Shown piece by piece: positions 27,057-35,803 of a stretch of 64,000 nucleotides of DNA. Every line of letters begins with the position of its first letter. The first letter of the stretch is position 1. The DNA comes from CAZYBO01 sp964645205 (GTDB lineage: Bacteria > Pseudomonadota > Alphaproteobacteria > Rickettsiales > SXRF01). The position numbers were made by a program, and so were the translations under genes. Below the pieces are notes generated by a model. That model was not told the origin of the DNA. It searched no databases and saw nothing but the letters and a program-made list of their open reading frames with translations. Location of the stretch: NCBI GenBank assembly GCA_964645205.1, contig CAZYBO010000003.1:62001-126000 (forward strand), given 5' to 3'.

Positions 27057-27659
27057 CTATACCCTCACTTCCACCAGTGGAATATCCTGCCAGCTATGGC
27101 TGCCATAAGTGTCGAGCGTGACTGAAAGCCGGTCGGTATCGAAACGCACGGGCACATCGAATTCAAATGTAGCGGTAATCGCCGTGCCGTTAGCAGGGGC
27201 GCTGGAGAGCGTTACCAGACCAGTGGTGGTATTCACGCTGTAGCTACCCCCGCTCTGAAGTACGCCGTCTACATACACGGAGAGTGTGCCCGTTACAGGT
27301 TTGGTTATGGTACGCGATTCTGTAACGCTGCCGTTATTATAATCTTTCCTCAACTGAAATGCCGTGGCGACACCGTTACCGGTGCCGATGGCCTGCGCCG
27401 TCGCCTGAAAATCTGTCCAGTCCTTAAAGCGGAATCCATCCGCACGGCCTTTGCGGGCGCGGAAAAATGCGATAAGCATATCAAGCTGCGCCTGCGTTTT
27501 TACGCCGTGTGCGACATTATATCGTGCACGTGCCTGCGACCAGTTGCTATTGCGCTGCTCATACCCCCCCTGGGTAATGACGACATCCGTGGAATATTCG
27601 GGGCCGCCGGTTGAGCCGTAGGCAATATCGCTGGGAAAGCGTGTCTCGATGAACGCCAT
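27057..27659 (-). CDS. GTA gp12-like protein (DUF2460)
   Basis: A 200-aa distal-tail protein family. 'FIETRFPSDIAYGSTGGPEYSTDV' at the N-terminus and 'FFRARKGRADGFRFKDWTDF' are hallmark DUF2460 segments. I chose the ATG at 27659, 5 bp behind GGAG, over an in-frame ATG at 27671. Upstream lie not the tape-measure gene but two large unknown genes (27741-30350); the gp11-like gene is 7 kb away. Confidence 0.92.
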   Translation of the reverse strand: MAFIETRFPSDIAYGSTGGPEYSTDVVITQGGYEQRNSNWSQARARYNVAHGVKTQAQLDMLIAFFRARKGRADGFRFKDWTDFQATAQAIGTGNGVATAFQLRKDYNNGSVTESRTITKPVTGTLSVYVDGVLQSGGSYSVNTTTGLVTLSSAPANGTAITATFEFDVPVRFDTDRLSVTLDTYGSHSWQDIPLVEVRV

Positions 27660-27740
27660 AAGTATCTCCAAAAATAATGTGATAAACGCAGTTATCCCCT
27701 GATCAGTGCCGGGGACGACAAAAGAATAAAGGTGATCTGT

Positions 27741-28709
27741 TTAGGCTAAGTCGCGGCCACCGCGCGTCCCGCCGGGAAGAGGTGACGGGCGGAGGTTGGA
27801 ATCCGCAGGTACGTCCGCAAGCAGGTCGATGCCGTGTTCTTTGGCACGATGGCGGTTAAAGGCCGCCAGCGACGGCACGCGTTCAGGATGAAGGATAAGC
27901 GCTCCTATATCCATTTCACCATTCTTGATCATTTCCGCATATTGTTCGGAAACGGACTGGCGCGGGTTATTAGGGTTGATCGGCATCATAGTGTCGGCAC
28001 GAACCACATCGTCGAATTCGCTCATCAACTGTTGCAGTTCTTTAGTTTTTCCCTTTGCCACCGCTTCATGGAACATGCGCGTGCCGGTCAATTTTTCAAG
28101 CCTGTCCTCAATGCGTTTACCGACACCTTCCGGCAGGTTCGCGGCCAACGCTGCAAACACCACTTCCGGCGGCACATCGATTACGCCTTTTTCCTTCAGG
28201 TCGGTGACGAGTTTCACCGCATCCTGGTCTTGCGTCTTCAACGCTTCCTCATAGAGATAGCTTGCGGCCGTACCTCCTGCCATAGCGCCTACCGAGCCGA
28301 CCACCAGCCCGGCAATAGTCCCTACAGGCCCGAACATTGAACCGGCGAGCGCACCTGCACCTACCCAGCCGACACCAGCGCCAACGGCCTTAGAGCCATA
28401 TTCTTTCGTGCGTTCATACGCGCGATTATCCAACTCACGGACTTTTTTCCTAATGGCGGGATTCGCCTCAGCGTGGCGTAAATCTTCTTCAAGCAACGCG
28501 GAAATATGTTCGTAATCCCGACGGCTGGTGATAGCGCCTTCGGCGACGGCCATTGGTGCGATAACTGTATCGCCGATCCATCCCGGTGCAAGCGCGCCTG
28601 CGGTCATGCCTGCATGCAACGCATCGACGCCGTCCAATGCCTTGAAATCACCGCTCGTGACTTTATCGAGCGTGCCGCGCGGGTCATAGTGTCTGGGTTT
28701 CTTTGCCAC
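27741..28709 (-). CDS. hypothetical protein with Gly/Ala-rich membrane-like core
   Basis: A 322-aa protein. Residues about 110-155 form a long Gly/Ala/Val-rich hydrophobic region (GAGVGWVGAGALAGSMFGPV then GTIAGLVVGSVGAMAGG), which looks like a glycine-zipper membrane hairpin. Charged helical segments flank it, and the C-terminus is basic and Gly/Arg-rich (GGTRGGRDLA). It is second in an operon, 3 bp behind 28713-30350. Similar glycine-zipper stretches occur in pore-forming or secreted membrane-active proteins, but no family is recognised. Confidence 0.7.
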   Translation of the reverse strand: MAKKPRHYDPRGTLDKVTSGDFKALDGVDALHAGMTAGALAPGWIGDTVIAPMAVAEGAITSRRDYEHISALLEEDLRHAEANPAIRKKVRELDNRAYERTKEYGSKAVGAGVGWVGAGALAGSMFGPVGTIAGLVVGSVGAMAGGTAASYLYEEALKTQDQDAVKLVTDLKEKGVIDVPPEVVFAALAANLPEGVGKRIEDRLEKLTGTRMFHEAVAKGKTKELQQLMSEFDDVVRADTMMPINPNNPRQSVSEQYAEMIKNGEMDIGALILHPERVPSLAAFNRHRAKEHGIDLLADVPADSNLRPSPLPGGTRGGRDLA

Positions 28710-28712
28710 GGA

Positions 28713-30350
28713 TTATACCCTGCCCGCGCCCTGCTGGGTTGCCTGCGTCGCAGCCTGTTGCTGCAACATGCCCGTATGCTTGCCGATCACTTCGCCCTTG
28801 GCTGGCGCGGCAGCGGCGGTAGCGGCCGGAGCTGTTTTAGCGGCTTCTTCGCTGGCAACAATAATTTTGTTGATGCGAGCGCTCATCGCGCCATTATCCA
28901 ATTCCTTGAGCATCTGCGCAGGCGTGGCTTTTTCAGCGGCAAGCTGCTCGCCGAGCGCCTGTGCGAATTTCGATTCCATACCACCGCGCGAACGCAGTTC
29001 CGGTACCATCGCACCGGCAAACGCAGCGTAATAATCGGCAGGCACTACGCCTTTATTTTTCATAAATTCATCGCGGAACGCCTGAAATACCGGCAGGGTG
29101 GACTCGCCCATCACCGCATCGGTCACTTTAGAGAAAGCGGTGACACCGCCAAACGCGAGCATCGATTTCATCATACCGAATCGTTTGCTTACCACCATCA
29201 TCACCTGCAACGCAACGTTGCCGACATCGGCAAGCTGTTTCAGGCTGTAATTTTTCATCAGATGCGAACGCGCCGCGCGCACAGGCTCAGGAGCAGCGCC
29301 GAACAATGCTTTCACCGTTGAAATGTCTTTTACATCCTTGCCGGTGGCATCGGCCAGCATCTGCTTGAGCGATGCCAGATCTTTGGCGGCGCTGCGCGTG
29401 TCGGCAACCATCGACATGCCGGACATGGCGATAAACGAGCCATTCATCACCGTGTGGCCTATCGGCGCTTTCGCCAACGCTGCGGGAGCGTTTTTCACTG
29501 CTTGTCCGATATTTTTCCAGCTCGCCGCTCCCTTGGAATGAATCGCGGCATCTTCGGCAGCCGTTATGAATTTCTGGAAGGGCTTCAAATGCTCGGCAGT
29601 TACGGCTTTATCGACGAGTGCCTTTTCAATCGCCGTGCTTGCAGCAGCAGCCGCTTCATGATTCACGCCTGAAGGCAAATGCACGGCATTGTGAAGGTCA
29701 CGCAGATGTTCGCTTACCGCCTGCGGAGCAGTGCTTAAATCGAGCGTTTTGGCAAGCTCCATAGCCTTCTCATGTGCAATCGCTGCCTTACCGAAATGAC
29801 GGCGGCGCTGCCAGTTGCTCAATCCCGATTTATCGCTGATAAACTGCGTGACGGGCGCGGCGCCATCAAACACGGCCTGCGTGCCACGGCCGATCGCCTT
29901 GCCGAATCCACCCATTTTTCCACCAAGTTCGGAGAATGTCTGCTTGAGGAAGCGCGCCGGCCAACCGATACCTTTGCCGATGCTCTGGATAAAGCCGAGC
30001 TTAGGCGCAAAACGCTCACCGCCAGCGGCCACCTTATCGCCGACCCAACCGGCAACCGGAGCAACGAACGGCACGAATCCGCCTACACTGAGCGCGGTAT
30101 TGGTCACGCCGATAGCTTTATCGATCGCAGGTACTTTTTGCGTCTCGCGTGCCACTTTTTCGTATTCGGCAAGCTGTTCCGGGGTGGGAGCGGTACTATC
30201 GACGTCTTTTTGCTTGCGATGCTTGTGGTGTGCTTTCTCAGCCGCTTTTTTCAGCGGATCCGACCCTTTTTCCGCACCGCGCACAGCGTTGCTGCCTGCG
30301 ATGACGACGTCATCGACAGCACCAAGCATTGCAGGAGGAATACGATTCAT
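28713..30350 (-). CDS. large hypothetical helical protein, 545 aa
   Basis: A basic N-terminus (HHKHRKQKD) is followed by mainly alpha-helical sequence with moderately hydrophobic stretches near residues 85-105 (VGGFVPFVAPVAGWVGD) and 310-325. The C-terminus is Ala/Gln/Thr-rich (QQQAATQATQQGAGRV). First gene of the 30350-27741 operon, inserted between gp12 and the gp11-like gene. A Pho-box-like repeat lies 75-92 bp upstream, with TATAAT between it and the start. Function unknown. Confidence 0.7.
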   Translation of the reverse strand: MNRIPPAMLGAVDDVVIAGSNAVRGAEKGSDPLKKAAEKAHHKHRKQKDVDSTAPTPEQLAEYEKVARETQKVPAIDKAIGVTNTALSVGGFVPFVAPVAGWVGDKVAAGGERFAPKLGFIQSIGKGIGWPARFLKQTFSELGGKMGGFGKAIGRGTQAVFDGAAPVTQFISDKSGLSNWQRRRHFGKAAIAHEKAMELAKTLDLSTAPQAVSEHLRDLHNAVHLPSGVNHEAAAAASTAIEKALVDKAVTAEHLKPFQKFITAAEDAAIHSKGAASWKNIGQAVKNAPAALAKAPIGHTVMNGSFIAMSGMSMVADTRSAAKDLASLKQMLADATGKDVKDISTVKALFGAAPEPVRAARSHLMKNYSLKQLADVGNVALQVMMVVSKRFGMMKSMLAFGGVTAFSKVTDAVMGESTLPVFQAFRDEFMKNKGVVPADYYAAFAGAMVPELRSRGGMESKFAQALGEQLAAEKATPAQMLKELDNGAMSARINKIIVASEEAAKTAPAATAAAAPAKGEVIGKHTGMLQQQAATQATQQGAGRV

Positions 30351-30424
30351 TGCACTAACGCTCCAAGCCTATTTCTACACCAACCATTATACTTATCAAA
30401 CCAACCGTAACCCACAGGTTTTTT

Positions 30425-30442
30425 ATTAACTTTTTGTGACAA
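30425..30442 (-). promoter_or_regulatory. degenerate Pho-box-like site before the 30350-27741 operon
   Basis: The minus strand reads TTGTCAC, AAAA, AGTTAAT with an 11-bp period; the first half-site is good and the second weak. TATAAT follows 33 nt after the second half-site, in the gap before 30350. The spacing is longer than in the best sites, so this is a weaker member of the set. Confidence 0.4.
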
Positions 30443-30446
30443 TACG

Positions 30447-31544
30447 TTATCTGCTCGCCCTGAAATTAGAATTCGCCAGATCACCCGGGTTGCGAACGCT
30501 GACATATTCTTCAGGATGTCCCGGCTCCTTACGCACCTTACCGATGATAGACTGCAAGGTATTGACAGTGCGGTCGCCCAGACGATCGACAAAACTTTTC
30601 TTGTGCGCGACATGCTCGTAGTCGGTTGCCAATCCCATTGCTTCACGCTTGCGACGGTTCTCTTCACGGATACCATCCAGCCCAACTTTCATGATTTTTT
30701 CGATTTCTTTGTCCGACTGCGCGGCCAGATCAGCACATGGTGTCTTATTATCCGCCATGTGAATATTGATTTTATTCATGCCAATGAGATAGACGATTTC
30801 CGGCATCCCAATCGTGCCGTCGTGTCGGTTATAGGCATCGGCTATTTTTTTGAGCAAGGGGCGGAGCATGTCATACTCCTCCGCTTTTTGAATCATGGGC
30901 AAATTACGGTCATGGCGGGTACGCTGGTAGACGCCGAGCAGGTCGTTTGTGGTCAGGTCTTTACCGGTAGATTGCAGGTTTTCGCGCAGCTTGACGATTT
31001 CATAATTGCCTGTTTTATCGAGAAAGAACGTTTCGGCCGCCCAATAGCCCGCCTTTGCACCGAGCACGCCAAAGTCCCATAGCTGGTTTGTACCCACACT
31101 GCCTTTGCCATTTACCCCCGGAATTTCATATAACCATTCCTTACCCGCGGCTTTACTAGCGAATTTTACGCCGATAGGCAGCAGAAACAAGGCATCAGTC
31201 GCATAGCGCGGAACCTGCAGGCGCATAACATCGTTATGCGCCTTGCTTATGATTGCATTCTGCGAATATTTGAAATCGGAAAATGTCAGTTTCTTGGGAT
31301 CAACGCCCATTTCTGCTGCTACAGCTTCCCTTGCGTTGGCGTCCACAAGTTCGGACTCCATACCAAGGAACGTCGTCGTCAGGGCGGAATAGGCTGCTGC
31401 GCTTACCACACGCGCCACATCCTTAGCTTTTTCAATATCGTGCGTGGCAGCAAACCCGGCCAGCAGCGATACGGGGAACACGCCGTATTGCAACACACGG
31501 TCAAGCGCACGGCTGGTAGTAGCGTAATAATGGAAATGCGTCAC
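30447..31544 (-). CDS. hypothetical protein, 365 aa
   Basis: Predicted helical, without a signal peptide. The N-terminal 60 residues are mildly hydrophobic (RVLQYGVFPVSLLAGFAATH) and a second such stretch occurs near 125-135. The remainder is charged. It lies 36 bp behind the 665-aa protein gene (31581-33578) and so is probably second in that operon. Its end almost abuts the regulatory site for the next operon. No family recognised. Confidence 0.68.
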   Translation of the reverse strand: MTHFHYYATTSRALDRVLQYGVFPVSLLAGFAATHDIEKAKDVARVVSAAAYSALTTTFLGMESELVDANAREAVAAEMGVDPKKLTFSDFKYSQNAIISKAHNDVMRLQVPRYATDALFLLPIGVKFASKAAGKEWLYEIPGVNGKGSVGTNQLWDFGVLGAKAGYWAAETFFLDKTGNYEIVKLRENLQSTGKDLTTNDLLGVYQRTRHDRNLPMIQKAEEYDMLRPLLKKIADAYNRHDGTIGMPEIVYLIGMNKINIHMADNKTPCADLAAQSDKEIEKIMKVGLDGIREENRRKREAMGLATDYEHVAHKKSFVDRLGDRTVNTLQSIIGKVRKEPGHPEEYVSVRNPGDLANSNFRASR

Positions 31545-31580
31545 CGCATACCCCCTACGCTAAAATTGCTTATGCGCCGG

Positions 31581-33578
31581 TCATTCCACATAGGTTCCAA
31601 CCGCGTTATCGCCATCCCGACGCTTCGCCAGTTCACGTTCGGCAAACGGCTTTCCAGCCACTTCGCCATTATCACGGGCGGGCGCGGCAGCAACAGCATC
31701 CGCAAGTTTTTTCCGCATGCCTTCCCCTTCGGACACGCGCTTTTTCCATGTGTCCGCATCGCCCGACATCTGTTCATACAGGGCGCCCTTACGCACGGCG
31801 GCCACCACAGTCTTGTCTTTACCGTCCACGGCGGTTTCAAGCGCCCTTATATCGCCCGCATCCAGCTTGGCTACCAGATCGCGTAACGTCTGGATTTCCT
31901 GTTCTGCAAGCCCCATGGCTTTGAGTTTTTCAGGTTCGTTGGTGGCGATACCTACGATGCGCGTGGCGGCGGCGGCGACATTATCGTACAAATGTTCGTG
32001 CGCGGCCTTGCGCTCGGCTATGATGTCTTTCTTGCGCATGCCTGCATGCAGGAGAATTTCTTCGGGAAAGAGCGATACGAAGAATGAGCGCTCGGCGCCT
32101 TTGAGTTCCTTGAGATTCGACTTGAGCAATTCCTGCACCTGAACAGGGTTAGAGAAATCCGCGAAGAATTCATCGTGCTTCATATTTTCGCCTGTATTCA
32201 GCACAGCCTTCAGGCTACGGATATTTTTTTCCACTTCACCGATTTCCACAAATGTGCGGCCACCGTTTTTCTCATGTTTGATCACCATGTTTTCGCCCAC
32301 GAGATTGACCAGCGCGTAAGGGTCAAGGCCGGTGGAGATATACTCGGCGATAAGCTCGGCAGCCGGGCTGAGCCTGTCCACCAGCGCCTTGCCTAGCGGA
32401 TTGAGAGGCTTGCCGTCTTTATCTTTTTCACGCAACCTAGCAGGCATACGATCACGCTCGTGCTGCTGGAAAATCTCGATGATACAATGCTTGATACTTT
32501 CGCGATCCGCATCCCCGCTATTCATTTCTTCCTTGAGGTGCTTGATCATCTTCCATGCATTAGGATGCTTGCGGCGGCGTTCTGCGTCGCGCTCCACATC
32601 TTGTGTGAATTGCTGGCTTAAGACCGACACCACCGGCGCAATTACCGGCATGAAATTTTGCATGAAGTCGCCGTATTTACGCTCCTGCTCGCTTTGGACT
32701 AATTTGCGAACGTCATTGTTTTCTGCGTCTCGAATACGCTTCAATTCTTCCTTAGTTTCAGCCACCATTGTTCTAGCGTACGCCTGTGCTTCTTTGAGCA
32801 ATTCAGCTTCAGAAGCAGTCGTGCCCGCTGCTTTCATTTGTGTCAGATACGCGTTAGTTTCTTCAGCAAACAACTTTTTCAACACTTGTTCGTTTGCCTT
32901 CTGCTGCTCCAAGGTAGAGCGCACATGCGTTTCATGCGCAGATTCACCTAACCTTGGCTTGACTTTTACACCCTCGCGCGCCAAGTCATCGCGATAGCGC
33001 TCAATGCCCTTGCTGGTTTCATATGCACCCAACAAGGCGATCGTGCCGAAGGTCGGCAAATCGGCGGCCAGCAGTTTGAGGTCGGTCATTAGCTCAGCCT
33101 GCGCGTCGTGGAATGCAGTGCGCATCACTTCGTTGTTACGCGGGGTGGCTTTGGTAGCGGCGGCGACGTCAGCGAATTCATGGCGCAACATATCGCGGCG
33201 CTGTGAGTGCTCGCCACCCGCCTGAAAAATATGCATCACCGGCTTGGCACCGATCATACCCCAGCGCACAACGTTCTCAGCGATCAGCGCGGTGCGTGCG
33301 CCGTGGTGATCCTTCAACTTGGTGTAAATCATCTCGCCGCCGTAGCGTGACAGCAGCGGAATAGCGGTTGCGTATAAAACTTCCAACGCCACCTTGATGG
33401 GCTTGGACACGGTCATGCCGAGGAAGTGGCTACCGTTTTCGCCGTCGGATACTTTTAGGTTTTTAAGCAGGTCGGCGCCGCCCACGGCCTGACGGTACAG
33501 CTGTTGCATGTCATTGCTGTCCATAGGCGTGATGCCACTACCGTCGGTATGCCTGTAATTGCCTTTATCGTAAACCAT
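31581..33578 (-). CDS. large hypothetical helical protein, 665 aa
   Basis: Long, strongly charged, predicted helical with coiled-coil-like stretches (about 225-320). A moderately hydrophobic segment lies near residues 60-85 (VALEVLYATAIPLLSRYGG), and a module near 460-600 ends in 'AEQEIQTLRDLVAKLDAGDI'. The first ~200 residues of this protein and of the next gene both look membrane-associated (helix pairs around 'AIPLLSRYGG/GVFPVSLLAGF'), which may reflect a shared ancestor, but this is weak. First gene of its operon, divergent from 33827. Function unknown. Confidence 0.7.
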   Translation of the reverse strand: MVYDKGNYRHTDGSGITPMDSNDMQQLYRQAVGGADLLKNLKVSDGENGSHFLGMTVSKPIKVALEVLYATAIPLLSRYGGEMIYTKLKDHHGARTALIAENVVRWGMIGAKPVMHIFQAGGEHSQRRDMLRHEFADVAAATKATPRNNEVMRTAFHDAQAELMTDLKLLAADLPTFGTIALLGAYETSKGIERYRDDLAREGVKVKPRLGESAHETHVRSTLEQQKANEQVLKKLFAEETNAYLTQMKAAGTTASEAELLKEAQAYARTMVAETKEELKRIRDAENNDVRKLVQSEQERKYGDFMQNFMPVIAPVVSVLSQQFTQDVERDAERRRKHPNAWKMIKHLKEEMNSGDADRESIKHCIIEIFQQHERDRMPARLREKDKDGKPLNPLGKALVDRLSPAAELIAEYISTGLDPYALVNLVGENMVIKHEKNGGRTFVEIGEVEKNIRSLKAVLNTGENMKHDEFFADFSNPVQVQELLKSNLKELKGAERSFFVSLFPEEILLHAGMRKKDIIAERKAAHEHLYDNVAAAATRIVGIATNEPEKLKAMGLAEQEIQTLRDLVAKLDAGDIRALETAVDGKDKTVVAAVRKGALYEQMSGDADTWKKRVSEGEGMRKKLADAVAAAPARDNGEVAGKPFAERELAKRRDGDNAVGTYVE

Positions 33579-33653
33579 GCCGGATCCGGGAAACCCCTGT
33601 TTCTACCTGCATTATTATACCAACAGGGAGAGTGCCGCCACCAGCCATTTTTT

Positions 33654-33671
33654 GTGACATTTCAATGACGA
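33654..33671 (-). promoter_or_regulatory. Pho-box-like site before 33578
   Basis: The minus strand reads TCGTCAT, TGAA, ATGTCAC: both half-sites keep GTCA at an 11-bp period. TATAAT follows 34 nt downstream, with a leader of about 35-40 nt to the ATG at 33578. In the same 248-bp gap a second site (33715-33732) faces the opposite gene, so the divergent pair may share control. Confidence 0.55.
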
Positions 33672-33714
33672 CAGCGCCACCTCTATCCACTTGAATAAGC
33701 GTCATTGTGTCAAA

Positions 33715-33732
33715 CTGTCATAAAATCTTCAT
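33715..33732 (+). promoter_or_regulatory. Pho-box-like site before 33827
   Basis: Reads CTGTCAT, AAAA, TCTTCAT; the first half-site and spacer equal the textbook PhoB box and the second has two changes. An extra GTCA precedes it at 33701-33704. A TAGGAT hexamer lies at 33741-33746. Between it and the gene there is a possible 14-codon leader frame (33768-33812) behind a GGGAGG element. Confidence 0.5.
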
Positions 33733-33826
33733 TAGCGTTGTAGGATTGGTTGTGGGAGGATAGGCTTATGCTTTGCGCAAGCGGATGCCGCTCATTCGTT
33801 ATATTGTTGTAATATATGGATATTAA

Positions 33827-34885
33827 ATGGCTATCAATCCGAATATAGGCCGTCCTGATTACGTTGCCCCCGCTCAACCTCCGCGCAATCGGATGTTTTC
33901 ATGGTCGAAAGCGGATACCCCGCGCCCGCAGGCGGCAGACCCGCATTATCTCGAAGCGGCGAAGGACACGGCGTTCGCCCTGAAAAACCCGGACAGCAAT
34001 GCGGCCAAGCGATTGGGGCTGGCGCAGCATGATCTTGATGAAAAAGAGCAAAAAGAAGTTGCCGACACAGTCGGCCGCGCGGCCACCATGCGCCCGAAAG
34101 AGAATTTTTTTTCCATGCTGATGGAAATGATCATGAACCTCTTCCGCAGCGATGAGGAAAAGACCAAAAATGCAGCCGAGAAGGTAGAAGCCACAGCCAC
34201 ACAGGTTGCAGCCACCACCTATCGCGCACTCAAGGCAAAGGGCTATGACGAACTGGCGGAAAGCGTCAGCGGCATGAAACCCGATGATAAAGGCGTGCTT
34301 CATCCCATCAAGGATAATGATGGTCGCGGCACCGGCGTATACCAGCGCGAACGTGACAAGGGCAATGACCCCATGATGGCGCGTATTAACGATGCCGTCG
34401 ATAAGGGCATGGCTCCTTCACAGAAACAGTCCCAAATCAAAGCGCAACTCGTCGAAGAAGGCGCCAAACGCTTATATACCGATCCGGCATTGCGTAACGA
34501 GATCGACGAATACCGTGAAAACCGCAAGCAGACCCGCGGCAAAGACAATGAGGTCGATACGTTCTTCGCCAAACCCGAAGTGAAGCGCATCATATCGGAG
34601 ATGGCTGATAAAGTGGCTAGTGACCAAAACATCAAAGACTCTGGCCGCTTCCGCTTCGACCGTGCGAAGGAAGAAAAATTCATCACCGCCGGCCTGAAAG
34701 CGGCGCACAAGCAAAACTTCAGCAAGTACGAAGGCGAGGCGCCGCCAGCACCTTCTTTCGGCGATTTGTTATCGGGCGAAAAGATCGTTGGCCGCTTTAC
34801 GGCCACCCCTTCCGATTTCAGCACTAAGGCGCCGATGCAAACCGCAGCTACGCAGCCGCTACAACCTGCCAGCCTGGGTAAATAG
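33827..34885 (+). CDS. hypothetical charged protein, 352 aa
   Basis: The N-terminus is Pro-rich and polar (NIGRPDYVAPAQPPRNRMFS). Residues about 95-115 hold a short hydrophobic Met/Phe-rich helix (FFSMLMEMIMNLF); the rest is Lys/Glu/Asp-rich helix and the C-terminus is Gln/Ala/Thr-rich. It runs against the GTA genes, between the gp11-like gene and the large helical genes. The ATG has no strong ribosome binding site. Function unknown. Confidence 0.68.
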   Translation: MAINPNIGRPDYVAPAQPPRNRMFSWSKADTPRPQAADPHYLEAAKDTAFALKNPDSNAAKRLGLAQHDLDEKEQKEVADTVGRAATMRPKENFFSMLMEMIMNLFRSDEEKTKNAAEKVEATATQVAATTYRALKAKGYDELAESVSGMKPDDKGVLHPIKDNDGRGTGVYQRERDKGNDPMMARINDAVDKGMAPSQKQSQIKAQLVEEGAKRLYTDPALRNEIDEYRENRKQTRGKDNEVDTFFAKPEVKRIISEMADKVASDQNIKDSGRFRFDRAKEEKFITAGLKAAHKQNFSKYEGEAPPAPSFGDLLSGEKIVGRFTATPSDFSTKAPMQTAATQPLQPASLGK

Positions 34886-34901
34886 CCACCTGCCCTTTCC
34901 C

Positions 34902-35282
34902 CTACAGAAACCTCCTCGTCGCCCGTGATATGGCAGACGCCGCTTCCGCCAGTATTTGCCCTTGGCTCATGCGGAAGGAATTGGCGTCGGGCGTGGAGAT
35001 ATGCATCGCAATCTGCACCGGCAATGCGTTAGCGGATTGACGCCCCACCTGCCCCATAATCCCCGACACGGCCTGATTCAGCAACGGCGCGGCAAGCTGC
35101 TCAAGCGCGTTCGCCCTTCGTCCACTGCCGCCGACAGCCCGGCTCATGGCGGCAGCGATCGACTGCGCATGCTGGTTTACTGCGCGATCAAGCTCCCTGA
35201 ACATGGTATCGGCTTGCGAAAGGCTTGCCTTCAACGGGCTTATGTCTGCATCTATTTCGAGAGTAAAAGGTTGGGTGTTCAT
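34902..35282 (-). CDS. GTA gp11-like (short tape-measure-position) protein
   Basis: A 126-aa protein. It begins MNTQPFTLEIDADISPLKASL, and the pattern 'D-SPLKASLSQADTMFRELDR' followed by Gly/Ala/Arg-rich and Ala-rich helices resembles the start and end of small tail proteins in the gp11 position of RcGTA. RcGTA gp11 is about 220 aa, so this copy is short and may be reduced. The ATG at 35282 is preceded by AGAGAAAG. If it is the tape measure, it would imply a very short or non-functional tail. The assignment rests on position and the N-terminal pattern. Confidence 0.6.
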   Translation of the reverse strand: MNTQPFTLEIDADISPLKASLSQADTMFRELDRAVNQHAQSIAAAMSRAVGGSGRRANALEQLAAPLLNQAVSGIMGQVGRQSANALPVQIAMHISTPDANSFRMSQGQILAEAASAISRATRRFL

Positions 35283-35353
35283 ATGATAACTTTCTCTGAA
35301 AATCCGTAGTAATAATTTGACGAAATGGCAGCAGGCACGGCATAGTGGTGCCC

Positions 35354-35803
35354 ATGTCATTCAAGATTCACCTTATCATCGTCTCCGCTATCATCGTCGT
35401 GGTATATGCCGCCTGGCAGATGATGGCTTCCGCACCGCCGCAAGTGGTACAGCAGGGCGCGCCTGCATCAGCCTATAGCATTATAGTGGCTCATGCGAGC
35501 TGGGGGTTAAACTGCCATTACCGCACGGCAACCCAGAGCGTTGACGAAGCATACGGCACAGGCGCCAAAAACAAACTACGCGAGGATAATGCGCTGGTAG
35601 CCGTCTCCGCATGGTGCAACGGCAAGCCGCTGTGTGAAATTCCCCTCACCCCGGAAGCCCTTGGCGAAGACCCTGCGCCCGAATGCTCCAGCAAGGAGCT
35701 GCATGTTGAGTATCGTTGTTTTTCCTATGATCGCGCATGGGATGCCCGCGCGACATCGGGTAAACTAGTGATCAACTGCGAAAAATCAGGTGGAGGCCGC
35801 TAA
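35354..35803 (+). CDS. membrane-anchored protein with SUEL-type lectin-like domain
   Basis: A 149-aa protein. An N-terminal membrane segment (about residues 5-25) is followed by a Pro/Gln linker and a cysteine-bearing domain. The order 'I-VAHASWGLNC', 'AWCNGKPLCEIPLTPEALGEDPAPEC', 'KELHVEYRC' resembles the galactose/rhamnose-binding lectin (SUEL) pattern of paired cysteines ending in 'K-L-V-Y-C'. It would face the periplasm or outside. It probably forms an operon with the next gene (TAATG overlap). The lectin call is from pattern only; sugar binding is inference. Confidence 0.6.
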   Translation: MSFKIHLIIVSAIIVVVYAAWQMMASAPPQVVQQGAPASAYSIIVAHASWGLNCHYRTATQSVDEAYGTGAKNKLREDNALVAVSAWCNGKPLCEIPLTPEALGEDPAPECSSKELHVEYRCFSYDRAWDARATSGKLVINCEKSGGGR

